DNA of 64,000 nt. Origin: Cymodocea nodosa (taxonomy: Eukaryota > Streptophyta > Magnoliopsida > Alismatales > Cymodoceaceae). How positions within the stretch are numbered: position 1 is the first letter of the stretch; the number at the start of each line of letters is the position of its first letter. Positions 1 to 10,859 of this stretch are shown in pieces. The stretch is taken from contig CM072335.1 in NCBI GenBank assembly GCA_036874045.1, positions 2,810,001 to 2,874,000 of the forward strand, written 5' to 3'. The notes beneath the pieces are model-generated. The model did no database searches, had not been told where the DNA came from, and saw only the letters and a list, made by a program, of their open reading frames with translations. A program made the translations under genes and the position numbers.

Positions 1-344
1 AATACAGCAACCAGATCTTGAGACATGACAATAATCCAAGCTATATATAATCTCCCTATGTCGGATTGATTACATGGATCTTAATTTTTCTTTTGTGTAT
101 TTTGATCTATTCATCGTCAAATGTGTGTGTGTGTGTAATATATTTATACACCACAATACCCACTTAATGAGGTTAAACATGGGGTAATTAAGACTCAGAT
201 TTGATGTAATGTGAGATTTTTTATTTTGATAATGGCAGTAATTTATAAAAATTCGAATAATAATCTTAATGAAGGTTAAGAGTACACACAGTTCACTGTG
301 GCTAAGAAAACTGTTGCTGTGATAAGAAGATTTGCAGTACTAAC
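1..344 (-). other. Intron of the RSS3-like gene
   Basis: The sixth exon ends in the donor GTTAGT at 344-339, and I see no further exon down to base 1, so this is intron. It contains a short TG run near 124-137 and is AT-rich. Confidence 0.7.
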
Positions 345-1111
345 CTTGTTGATGGCACCTAATTGAACCACACCTTCTCTGACAGCAATTAGGGCAATGG
401 TCTGCATGCATAGATCAGGGCATGGAAAATTAAGGAGGGCATCTTTCATTCTTCTTGCGAAGGAGAAAGAAAGGTTTGGATTTGAGTCTAATTAAGCGAG
501 CGATATTAGAAAGAGAAAAAGGAGCATGAGGGTGTTTGAGATGAACCTTGATTCCAGACTGGAAGTGGGCTTCCCATGTCCTTGGATGCTAGAAGAATTC
601 AAGAAAAACCAGGGAAATCAGCTGGTTTCGTTCTTAGACAGAAGAACCACTTATAAAGGTGGCACCAAAAATGGGAGGGGACAGAGGAATATTGATGGTC
701 CTCTAATTATAAAGTACTTACTGAATCAGCCGGATTGTGCCATGAAGACAAGAAATTGATTTCTTGATCTTCATGAGGCTCCTTGGACACCCACTTGTGG
801 CTGTGATCGGAAGCAACTTTACCAATCAATCTGCCAAAGCACAAGAACAACAAGGGAATTACACAACCTCTACCTTGTATTTACTGTTAATTAATTTGCA
901 GATTCATAGCCACCATGGCTACTACAAGTCCGCACAATACCCTTCACCATAGTTGTAGATTTCGTGCGACATCTTGAAGAAGAGCTCCGGTTGGAGTCCC
1001 CGGACGTCCTGGCCTTCACAAGAAGCTTCAAAGTTGCAGAATCCGTCTTCCCACACAAGGATCCTGGAGAAAAAATCAAACAGAAGCTTGTGGCACAATT
1101 AATTCCACAAC

Positions 1112-1144
<33 letters not shown>

Positions 1145-1476
1145 TGAACAAGGTTAACCCAGAACTAGAGAAGATCGAAATAAACGGCACCGTACCAGTT
1201 TCTCCTGTTCCCTCTGGACCTGTCGTACAAGCTTCCAGGAAGATCCCATCTACCAAAGAAAGATCGATCAGACATGCTGAATTAATTAAACAATCATAAC
1301 CAAATGAGCAAGGTCTTGGGTGGTAAGATTCTTCACTTTGGTGGTGGGTAATTCCTTGGGAGGATCCTCCAGAACACCGCATAGACCCATTGTGAGTCCT
1401 CATGGATGCACAAGCTCCTCAAGGTGTGTTGCAGTAGATGAGTCACGGCCAGTGGGTACTGCAGCTGCTCCTCCAT
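345..1476 (-). CDS. RSS3-like: RSS3-like bHLH-MYC_N domain protein, N-terminal part (runs off left edge)
   Basis: Six short exons on the minus strand join in frame: 1337-1476, 1196-1249, 941-1063, 722-830, 547-588 and 345-401. All have GT donors and AG acceptors, and the phases (2,2,2,0,0,0) agree at every join. The product so far is 175 residues. It starts MEEQ and carries hallmarks of the bHLH-MYC_N fold: WVYAVFWRILPRNYPPPKW near residue 31, GNRRNW, VWEDGFCNF, LFFKMSHEIYNYGEG, the GKVASDHSHKW segment, and TIALIAVREGVVQLG at the end. This matches rice RSS3 and its Arabidopsis relatives. By family knowledge RSS3 is a nuclear cofactor that binds JAZ proteins and class C bHLH factors and tunes jasmonate-responsive genes in roots under salt. 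The ATG at 1476 gives the family's usual N-terminus. The remaining exons lie beyond base 1. RSS3 itself and closely related WNK-like/bHLH paralogues are hard to separate from this part alone. Confidence 0.9.
1111..1145. repeat. (AT)n microsatellite in RSS3-like intron 2
   Basis: An uninterrupted TA/AT run sits inside the short intron between the exons at 1196-1249 and 941-1063. It is likely length-polymorphic but does not touch the splice sites. Confidence 0.85.
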
Positions 1477-2660
1477 GAAGCCTCCTTGTTCAGATTGCTA
1501 TTTCCTGGTGGCAGAAGCAGCTCCTTGGTCTGAGCTCTATTCTTTCCCTCTACAAAACCTTATGGAGGAAGACCCAAGAAGCACCTCCCTCCCACCAACT
1601 CCACTATATGCTAATGGTTAACTGTACATCCAACAAGAGTACGGAAATCCCACCCCAAATTTATACCCCTAATCCCTCCCCCTCCCCCCCCACACACACT
1701 CTCTCTCTCTCTTACCATCATTTCTCCACTTTAGCATCAAATGCTCAGGAGATAAATTTTACTAATGTGATCTCCATGGACCCTTCCCTTCCTTCCCTTT
1801 CGCTAAACGGCCTCTTCCTATTGATACTTTGTTTCACATAGATAGAAAAAAAAAGAACTTAATCTTATATCAAGGAAAATTTGTTGCTCATTATTGATTG
1901 ATTTGGAGTTAAACCTTTATTTGATATCAGAACCAGATTCTCACTGTAAGTTACTTGTAGCCTTGGAAAAAATAAAAAATCATAGGTAAAGAGGTAAGTT
2001 CAGACAGTTCTATGTCGATATAAAAGAAAGAAAACCTACTTATTATCAATTAATTTTAATTTAGACTTTGAATTAGAATTTAGTTAAAACACTACCATTA
2101 TAAAAAATTGTTTTCTATAATTTGAGTACTTGCATAATACTCTTGTCCAAAAGACGTAGGTACTTCATTTATACATTGATGAAGAATATGCAACCACATA
2201 ATCTTAAGAAGAATTAAACTTGTGCCCCCTACTTAATAATAATAATGACATCTGTGCTTCAGTTCATTCTTATTAACCCTATTTTTGTGTCTCCTTTCCT
2301 CAGAAAACAGGCCTTCTGCACCCAACCATTTAAAGAGCAAGATTCCCATACCACAGCAGAGAAAAGAAAGAAAGAAAATGTTGTGTCCCTTAGCCATTAG
2401 AAAGAAAGATATTGGCGTTCAAATTAAAGGAGCCACTAAGTAATTGATTGCAAGAAAACGCAGATATACAGCTCAATGACTTGGACTGGAGAAATAAGTG
2501 CACATATGGTGTATATGTTCTTCATGTGCGTTCATTGTGTTAAATGAGAAAGAAGATTACTTGAAACAAAATATATAATAAAGGAACTTTATACTTTCAA
2601 TCATTAATTTTAAGTTGACGCACCACACATTTGTGCATCCCATGGCTCTCTCCCATTCCT

Positions 2661-2695
<35 letters not shown>

Positions 2696-2697
2696 CA
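2661..2697. repeat. Compound (CA)n(TA)n microsatellite
   Basis: A CA run passes directly into a TA run, seen by eye. It lies in intergenic DNA. Confidence 0.85.
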
Positions 2698-4157
2698 CAT
2701 GCTGGGATGGATGATCGAGTTAATAGAAGCTGCCAAACAAGAGTGGTAAAGAAGAACAGGATCAAAAAAGCTCATCATGAAACGAACTTATGCTTGTTCC
2801 TGCACAGTAGAAGATAAAAGGAGAAGAAACCTGCCTTGGATTAAATGTGCATGCTGTGGTGCATTTGTGTTACAAAAGAAGAGCTTACTACTTTAGCCTT
2901 AGCAGGAAAAAGATCCATGCATGCCTCAGAATATGAGAGAGAGAGATTGGGAAGCAAGAGGTCCGACTTCTTTTTTCCCACAAGATCAGAAAGAAAGATA
3001 CATGAAATAAGAGCAAAGAGGAGTATCTCAGAGCCGCAGCTTTCAATATTTTTTGTTGACATAACCAAAGCAGAAAAGCTTGACTTTGCCTTGAACAGAC
3101 ACACTTGCCTGCACGCAACACAAATTCTATCTACCCTTCAACATGAATTCAACATATATAAACAAGAAAGAATTCAATCTAATAATATATCAATTTGTCC
3201 AGTCAAGAAAGACCTGAATGAGAAAACCTCCTTAATCAACCAGTTAAGGAAATCTTGATTTCAGATGGTTTGAGAGAATCCATGGTAACTAAATTGGTCT
3301 TCTTCCATCTTATAAAAGAACGGTAGATAAAGGAAGTATTACATCTATATTCAAGTAAAAAGTCACCAACGTAAAAAAATAAAATGGGTTCAATAGTATC
3401 ACACTCACTGTTATGATCTAGTTATCCGTGCCAACAAATCATTACCAACTTTTTTCTCAAAGAAAAAGGAAAAAAAAGATAAACTTGGATGAATGCCATT
3501 CCCCAACTTGCATCTGTGAGTTTGCCATTTATTTACAAGGAGGAGGTATTGGTGAATTGTGGTGGCACATATGGGTCACTGACGAGGACAGAGGCCGGCC
3601 CACAATAGGTAGATGATAATAATTTCTTGTATGTGCTTGTCTTCTTCCAAACGGGCGTTCACAATGCAAAAGATAATATAAAAGACACCAAAAGCTTTTC
3701 ATATTTATATTTGGTTACAGTTATCGAGAAGAGAGAGAGAGGGAGAGAAGTGCATATGCTCATGAATGTACGACCCCGTAGGCAAGTGACCATATTCTAT
3801 TGCCTTGGAACAAACACTAGGACTCCATGATGGAATCACGTAAGCAGGGAAGGGGATAGGTCTGTTGGGGTTGCATGGGATCGAAGGGCTCTTCTTGGAT
3901 GAAGGGGAGGGATGTCATGCCTCAGATGGGTCTCATGTGTGTAATGGTGGAGAGATTTCATATGTCACCACTGGCCCATCTCTTCCTTTTTCAAACTTTT
4001 TCTTGTCATCTTTTATTTCAGTGGTGCTCATGAATCCCATCTCTTGTAAATGTAAGACATTTAATTTAAGATTAATTAATTCTTTCATTCTTATACTTTT
4101 ATGTTTTCACAGATATCCTTATTTTAACATCCAGTGAATGTGTAAGACTTTACCTGA

Positions 4158-4329
4158 AGGATTGTATTTTAACTCTGATACCATATATAAATATAAGACA
4201 TTTAGCCTAAAACAATCATTTGAGTGGATATATGTGTGTACATATTTCCTTACATAAAAGATTATATTTTGGCTCTGATAACATATATAAATGCAAAACA
4301 TTTAACCTAAAAACAAACATTTGAGTGGA
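4158..4329 (-). repeat. Two degenerate copies of an LTR edge with PBS-like sequence
   Basis: About 70 bp at 4158-4229 is repeated, diverged, at 4259-4329. Each copy holds a complement of a copia-type primer binding site (ACTCTGATACCA, then GGCTCTGATAACA) next to ATATATAAAT. On the minus strand this reads as an LTR end followed by a site for initiator tRNA-Met. It looks like a remnant of a small LTR or TRIM-type element. No intact element remains. Confidence 0.45.
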
Positions 4330-4338
4330 GGGATGTAT

Positions 4339-4369
<31 letters not shown>

Positions 4370-7300
4370 TTAAGTTACGTCAGCTAGCCATCTTATTTTC
4401 CCAATGCGGGAATATTATTCTAGCACATACTTCCATGAAAGAAAAAAATCAAATGATGATAATGGTGAATGTAGGGGGGTATTGGTGGGTATGGGGAGGA
4501 GGGATGGCATAAGAGTATGGTCTAGTTGAGGTGAATCACCCACCTCTCCGTTATCCAATAGCAAATGGCATGGGATGTTTCTAATCATTATCCCGTCTTG
4601 TTCAAGATCTACTGCGTGAGAGAAGGTGTGCATTCAATTATTTTGAGTTGGTAGATATTGAAGACCACAAGACAAAGAGAAAAATCAGCAATTCAGAAAT
4701 AATAATTATCATACAAGGAGAAGAGGGTATGTACTGTGGAAGTCAGACGAATGGACCACATAACAATAATTCACCCAAGCCCAAAAAAGTAAAATATTCC
4801 GGTCTTGCATTTTTATTAAATTTTTTAAGAGAGAGAGAGAGAGGTGGTTTAGAAGTCTGTGTGAGAAGTGGAATTGATGATTATGAATGGTAAGGATTGT
4901 TAAATTGATGGTTTGTTTGATTTGGAGCAATGGGCTGTTTTATCAGTGCTTTATCATGTCAAACCATCTGCATTTCTGACCTTTGAGCTGCTTTCTTCAT
5001 ACTGATTGTAAGTGCTTCTGGTTTCTAGATTTCAAAGTCTTCAATAATGCAAGTCCCATGTCAGCAGCTTATGATTAACATAGAGAAGGCAGCAGGAGCA
5101 GTACTCGGACTTCGGCTGATGATTCACCCACATCTGCAATCAATGGCAGCACCACATCATAAGTACCATGCGAATGATAATGTTTAAGTGCTACCACCAG
5201 CAAAGAATTAATCACCAACAACATGCAGGATTTGAACTGGTCAGAATTTTCACAGAATCAGAGATGAAATGAGGGTAAAAGAGGAGGAGAAATCTGACGA
5301 ACAAGACGTGATGAGAACGCCAAACTTCATTATCAGGGCCACTGGGTAAAGAGTATAAAACAAGTTCTCATGGAGTAACTTGTTTTTTTCGGGCAATCTC
5401 CAAAGCTAAACAGCTCCACCTGTATTTTTTTTATTTTAAGTTTTAAAAAAGGTTGTTTTGGGTTGTAAGTGGTAAGGTACAAATATATATATATATTCAA
5501 AATGTTTTTACAGATTACAACTATTTTTTCAACTTTTCTTTCATTTTACAATTGTATATGGTTATGTGGAAATTAAATGAAAGTTGCAAAAAAAAGTTGT
5601 AAGTCGTAAAAAAAATTGTGATTTTAATGCATCCCTTACAATTTACAACCTACCAATTACATTTATAATCTAAAAATGAAGAAATACGCCTAGAGCTATT
5701 TAGCCAAAGACTTCGCCGTCGGCCGTGCTTCATTGGTTCAATTCCATGGAAGAAAAATTCCAATCATCAAAAAGGAGATGGACGCAAACAACTTAAATAA
5801 TCAATGGTTTACATGGATAGACTTCCCTCATTTTATAGGTATTTCATGATGAAGTTCAAAAGCCGATAAAATCAATCAATTATTTTGACCAGAAAAAAGA
5901 AAAACTAGAGTAGTATGGGCTGCATGTACGACCAGAATCTTACATGTCAATTGCAGTAATGTTTTATTGGATTGGACGTGAATCATACGAATTATGATTT
6001 GACAGAAATGTTTGACATATTAGACTACAAGCAAAATTACAAGAGAAGGGAGATGGAGGTGTAGTGGTGGTGGCAATCGTGTATTATATATCATGGCGTT
6101 TGGTCAAATGCTTCAAACCCCTGCCAATTCCAACTTCTCCACCGAGAAAAACTCCAAACGATCACGTGAAGAGCATTTCTGGTCGCAATCTTCGCATCCA
6201 AGTTGCTTTCTTTATGAACTCTCCACAAAAAAGACGGTGTCCCTCCCCTTTCCTTTACCTTTCTGCTGTAGAAACAGGACCTTTCTTTAGAATCTCCCAT
6301 CAGTTACCATCCCCTCCCCTCCTCCCCCCCCCCCCCAGTATTTACATCTTTTTGCTTTCCAACCTACCATATTCATTATCTTCCCAAAATTACTTTTTTC
6401 TTTCGACAATTGATCAGGAGGAATCTTGGCACAAAAGAGACCACAAGTTTAAACTTTAAATATTAAGAACATCTTCATTTAATTGGGATGTACCTTTTCC
6501 TACTCTATTTACGACCTCTGTTGTAGTTATTGCTTTTATGCATGCAGATGAACAAAATCAACTTGTACGTGGTCCAGCATTTCAGGATCTTATGTGAGCT
6601 ATTGAGTATTGTTACGTCCAGAATCTATCATAACAGTAATTAATTAACAAAAAAGGAAAGGGCATGTGTATCTATTATCCATGTAATAAAAATCGATAGA
6701 AGAAAGGAAAAGAAAAAGCATGCTTGATAAGCTAGGGTTTACCTTAGAGTAGCTGATATTGAGATAAGAGAGAGATTTGATCATCTTATTCTTGCAAATT
6801 CGTGTCCATCAAGCAGGCAACTATGTTCCTGTAATCATGTGTTTTATAGAAATTCCCTTCTCTATTCTTTACCAGTGCAGAGCAAGAAGACCGCTATTTG
6901 ACCAGATTTGTTCAATTCATGCTCCATGCCCAATCGATCCAAATTGGAGCAGTGTCCTATTCAAGTGGTCCTCAGACAAACCATTCCCCACCAACGTCAG
7001 CTTAACAGTTAATAATGAAAAAGAAAGCCTGGAACGAGATCTTACCATCTAAAAATGAGAAAAGCATGTTGACACAAAAAACTAAAATGACATTTGTAAT
7101 GTTTAACGGCACTTTTGAATATTAATCCTGCACCATGAGGAGAAAGAAAGCGAGATTTTCTCTCTCAATGATCTGATTCTATCACTTTCATTGGGTCATT
7201 GACTGTGACTGGATCATTGGAGGAGAAAAAATGGGCATGGAATAGGCGACGAAAATGTGGGGCACGTGATCGTCAACAAAGATGGCTGTGCCCTTCAAAG

Positions 7301-9761
7301 CTTTCTTCCATTCATTATGACAGAGAAGGTTTCTTGTCCTCCTTCATTATAATTTGCAAAAAGGTTGAGGAAAAAAGCAAATAGTGGCACCCACCCACCA
7401 AAAGGACCAGCAAATCAATCAAGTTCATGGCAACCCCAGCCACCTGGCCATACATGCATCTAAGAAATTCTCCCCCAATACAATTTGTTTTGCGTCCTCT
7501 GGTATGGTCTTCAAATGCATGTCAACTCAAGACAGGATTAGTGCTTTAGATTTCTTACCTCTTTACAGTTGGGATGGCACATGCTGAGGCTTCATGATAG
7601 GCTGTTGTCATAAGCTCTCAGTAGAGAATGAGGTTCTGTACTCTAGATTTCCTTTTGTTGTTTGTTTGACTGAAGGGAAAAAATGTAGAATGATGTTAAC
7701 TGGAAACCACTATAAAAGGAGTCTTTGTCACGGTCCAACTTTATATAAATTCTCATAGAATGAATCAGAGTAAAAGGAAATATGAAAAACCTATTATTCC
7801 GTATCTTCAAACATGTGTTTCAACACTTGAGAATATAAAACATGGTAATACTTGAGAGCTCTGCAAGCAAGGTCCATACCTTTGGTTTCAGGGACACCAC
7901 ACCTCATTGAAAATAATACTCTCTTTTTTTTAATCAACAGGGGAAAATAATGCTTATGCCATGTCATCTACAATACTAAAGCAAGCTACAGGATAAGTAT
8001 TTTGTTCCACTTAGACTGACTTATAGCACATGAATGGATGGATGCAATATTTTTCCCACCTTCCAAATGTGATCAATGTCCCATATCATCCGAATGAACA
8101 AGTTACTAAAATAAGTACTGTAAGGTACTTAGTAATGGATGGAAGGGTATTTACCGAAAGGTGAAAGAATTGTGGCTATGCTGCTGGAATGGAAGATTTT
8201 TCCCCCTAAAAAATAGATATGATATTCTTCAAGTTATTGTGTGGTTGCAAATATGCAAAATCATGTGCACAGGCAAGTCATTATGCAGTTTGCATAGGTC
8301 AATGGAAATCTTTATTTGTTCACAAGTACAGGCATTCGAAAAGAATGTTGTTTCATTCATGCTAAGGTAATATATCAGATAAACCACAAAACGGTAACTC
8401 TAGCAATCACTTCCATCAAGCTTTTCTCATTCCTCCTAGATACTATAACATTAACTGTTCAGTCCAAATTGACAACATCGTCACGTACCAACCTGGAAGC
8501 CATCCAATTTCTTTTGTTGTCATTTACCACTGGTCATGATAACTTAATATTTCAAGGATGACGGTTTGGAACTTCGATCCCAAGTTGGAAAATCTGCATA
8601 TTTAAGAAATAAACGTATGAGAGAAAAAAAATGAAGGGAAGGAAGAAAAAGAACAAGAATGTCAAGCAGAAATTACAAACGGGTCCAATCAATATGGAAT
8701 AAAGACTATACAAAAAGAAGACCAATTAAAAGGTAATCCAAGTACTTGCAATGCAAATGCCATTTTTCAAATGATATTGTCAATTGTACTAAGTGCAGGA
8801 TAATACAACTGATTCTTCACTTCATTATGAGAGAGAAATTTTGCATTCAAACCCCACGCAAAAACACTACATTATCAAAAAAGAGATATTGTCAATAATT
8901 ACACACGCATGAGATATCATCAACTATTTTCATCCTTGGCCTGAATCTCTTCCTCATTTTTATAACCTAGGAACTCCTTTCCTTGTCAAAGTTGGGAGTA
9001 AAGCTTTAGTCTGTTCCCAACTTTTACGAGACTAAATTATATCCCTAAGTGGGAGAAATAATCTCAAGATTTGTTCTGTGAAAAGCTTTTTATGATAAAG
9101 TTTTTTTTACCATTTTCAAAGATTCAAACATTAAAAAAAATTATAAGCACCACCTTCCTTGATAAACTGAATTATTACAGTGAATTTTTAACTTTGAAAA
9201 GTTGAACTTACCACCCAAGGATGAAAAAAGGGACTTTACGATGGAAGAGAATCAGACAATACATTAACATGCATAGGTTGTAGGCCTGGCTGTAAGAAAC
9301 AGCAGTGCAGCAATGCATGTCTGCGGAATCTTTCCCTCTGACTGTCTGCCAGATGGATGAATCTTAATAGCTGGCTAGCAGGACTAAATGGACTGAATCG
9401 AGAGAGGACCACAGAATTTGCATAGATCATTAGAACTAGAATAAATCTCTTCTCTCTACCCTGCCACCAATGTCCTTACAAAGCATTTACACCATCACAA
9501 ACCTAAAAGAAATCAACACCTCAACCTTGGTTGGCCATTTGCTCCATTATTATGGAACAGAACGTCCAGTCCATGGGACCCTATCAGTGAAAACTCTTTC
9601 CTTAACCTCCATTCCCATTTTTCTTTTGCAAACTCATCCCAAGTCAAAAAATCCTTATTTTATAATTTTCAAAATACGATATCTCTGCAGGTATTGACAA
9701 CAGCAAGAACGTCTGTAGATGTGCTTGAAAAATACATCAACTTGAGCACTGATAGTCTCTG

Positions 9762-9955
9762 TTAAAATGAATGGAGTGTGAATAATGAGTGGGTGCGGTA
9801 GATCACTAATGGCCGAAGCAAGGTATGCATTGCATCATTAAAGGGACCTATGCTACAATTAAGGAATCTAACAGTGTCACCACTAGAAGAAACGGCATCA
9901 CCTGCCTTGTATTCACGCAAGGCCGTTGATCCAGGAAGAGTCCCGAAGCTGTACC
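9762..9955 (-). other. Possible coding exon, function unknown
   Basis: On the minus strand a clear acceptor (CTCTATGCAG) is followed by 64 open codons ending in TAA. The residues look protein-like: GTLPGSTALREYKAGDAV near the start and FNDAMHTLLRPL near the middle. I do not recognise the family. A candidate upstream exon at 10469-10575 has a compatible phase. It could equally be part of a non-coding 3' region of the HIG1 gene. Confidence 0.3.
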
Positions 9956-10048
9956 CTGCATAGAGAAGTAGCGCAGACGTAATCTAGGAACGAAAATCCC
10001 ATTTCAGTGTGGTTAATTAGTGAACAACGCCTGTTCACAACAATACAA

Positions 10049-10113
10049 CGCCACTGGTTTTTCTTCTCTTGCCAATGTCAACACCACTGGTTTTTCTTCT
10101 CTTGCCGATGTCA
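10049..10113. repeat. 33-bp tandem duplication
   Basis: The motif CCACTGGTTTTTCTTCTCTT plus its next bases occurs twice in a row (about 10050 and 10083) with one or two differences. It is a local duplication in non-coding DNA. Confidence 0.8.
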
Positions 10114-10468
10114 AAACTATCATCCACCCCAGTTTCAAAAAACAAGAACACACACAACAAATGTATTGAACGTTTGCCCTTAGAAACAACCGGCAAGCTA
10201 AGCTTTCAAACCATGGAAACTCGCCTAAGTAAACTAAAATTTTCCCCTTTCTGAGGTCAATAATGAAAGAGAGACAAGCCGAGCAGGATTCAACATGAAC
10301 TCCATCTTGAGTTTCATATTGGCTACATTACAAGATCTTAAGGTCCTTGCAACAATTTCCCAGCATAAATGGTTGAAGAGAGGGTATATCCAACGTATAC
10401 AATACTACGAGTTTCAAAAAAAAAGCACATACAATCCTACACGTAGAGCAAAAAGCTAAACAAAATAC

Positions 10469-10575
10469 CAACTCCAATCAACCGGACCAATAAAGGTATA
10501 CTTGTCCAATAAGGCAGAATGGTAACGCCATGACCCATGTGAACATGGCCGCGCATGTTCCCTCGTAAAATTATT
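10469..10575 (-). other. Possible coding exon upstream of the 9.9-kb exon, function unknown
   Basis: On the minus strand, after the acceptor TCTGAATTCAG, there is an open frame with MRGHVHMGHGVTILPYW and a hydrophobic segment. It either stops at 10437 or splices at a GTATTT donor (10468). The splice would join in phase to the exon starting at 9955. The two together would make a small protein of about 100 residues with no family I know. Confidence 0.25.
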
Positions 10576-10859
10576 CTGAATTCAGAAAAACAACATAAAA
10601 GCGTGAATCACACTGGTTAAGCAAAGTATTATCAATCAAATATGGGCTGTTCGAGACAATCACAGAAAGCAAAGCTGGCAAGTTAATGATGTAATGCACA
10701 TGGCTGAAAGAACTGATAGTGGGAACCTGATGATAACAGACTCTGCACAACTGTCAAATTAAAGCGTATTAATACAGGTTTCATTGATCTAATAGGACCC
10801 CTGAATCAGATAAAAATCACTCCTAAAGGAGCGGGGGTCCAAAAAGTCACAATTGTCCT

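Larger units (their letters stand above)
1477..9761. other. 8.3-kb stretch without a convincing gene
   Basis: This lies upstream of the RSS3-like start codon. I checked the longer open frames (for example 2845-3258 plus and 6064-6459 plus). None shows a recognisable domain, and they are interrupted by low-complexity A/T, CT and GA runs. The first few hundred bases, including a CT-rich stretch around 1675-1715, are probably the 5' leader and promoter of the RSS3-like gene. Elsewhere I see simple repeats (CA/TA at 2661-2697, GA at 3728-3746, AT/TG at 4338-4370), a duplicated LTR-edge sequence at 4.16-4.33 kb, and a copia-type primer-binding-site look-alike near 1920-1936. Confidence 0.5.

Noticed and set aside
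964-1299. Plus-strand open frame of 111 codons
   Set aside because: It is the shadow of RSS3-like exons 2 and 3 on the opposite strand and includes an AT microsatellite.
2845-3258. Plus-strand open frame of 137 codons
   Set aside because: No recognised domain, no conserved motif, overlapping long frames on the other strand; probably chance.
6064-6459. Plus-strand open frame of 131 codons
   Set aside because: Contains C-run and CT-rich low complexity, and there is no domain.
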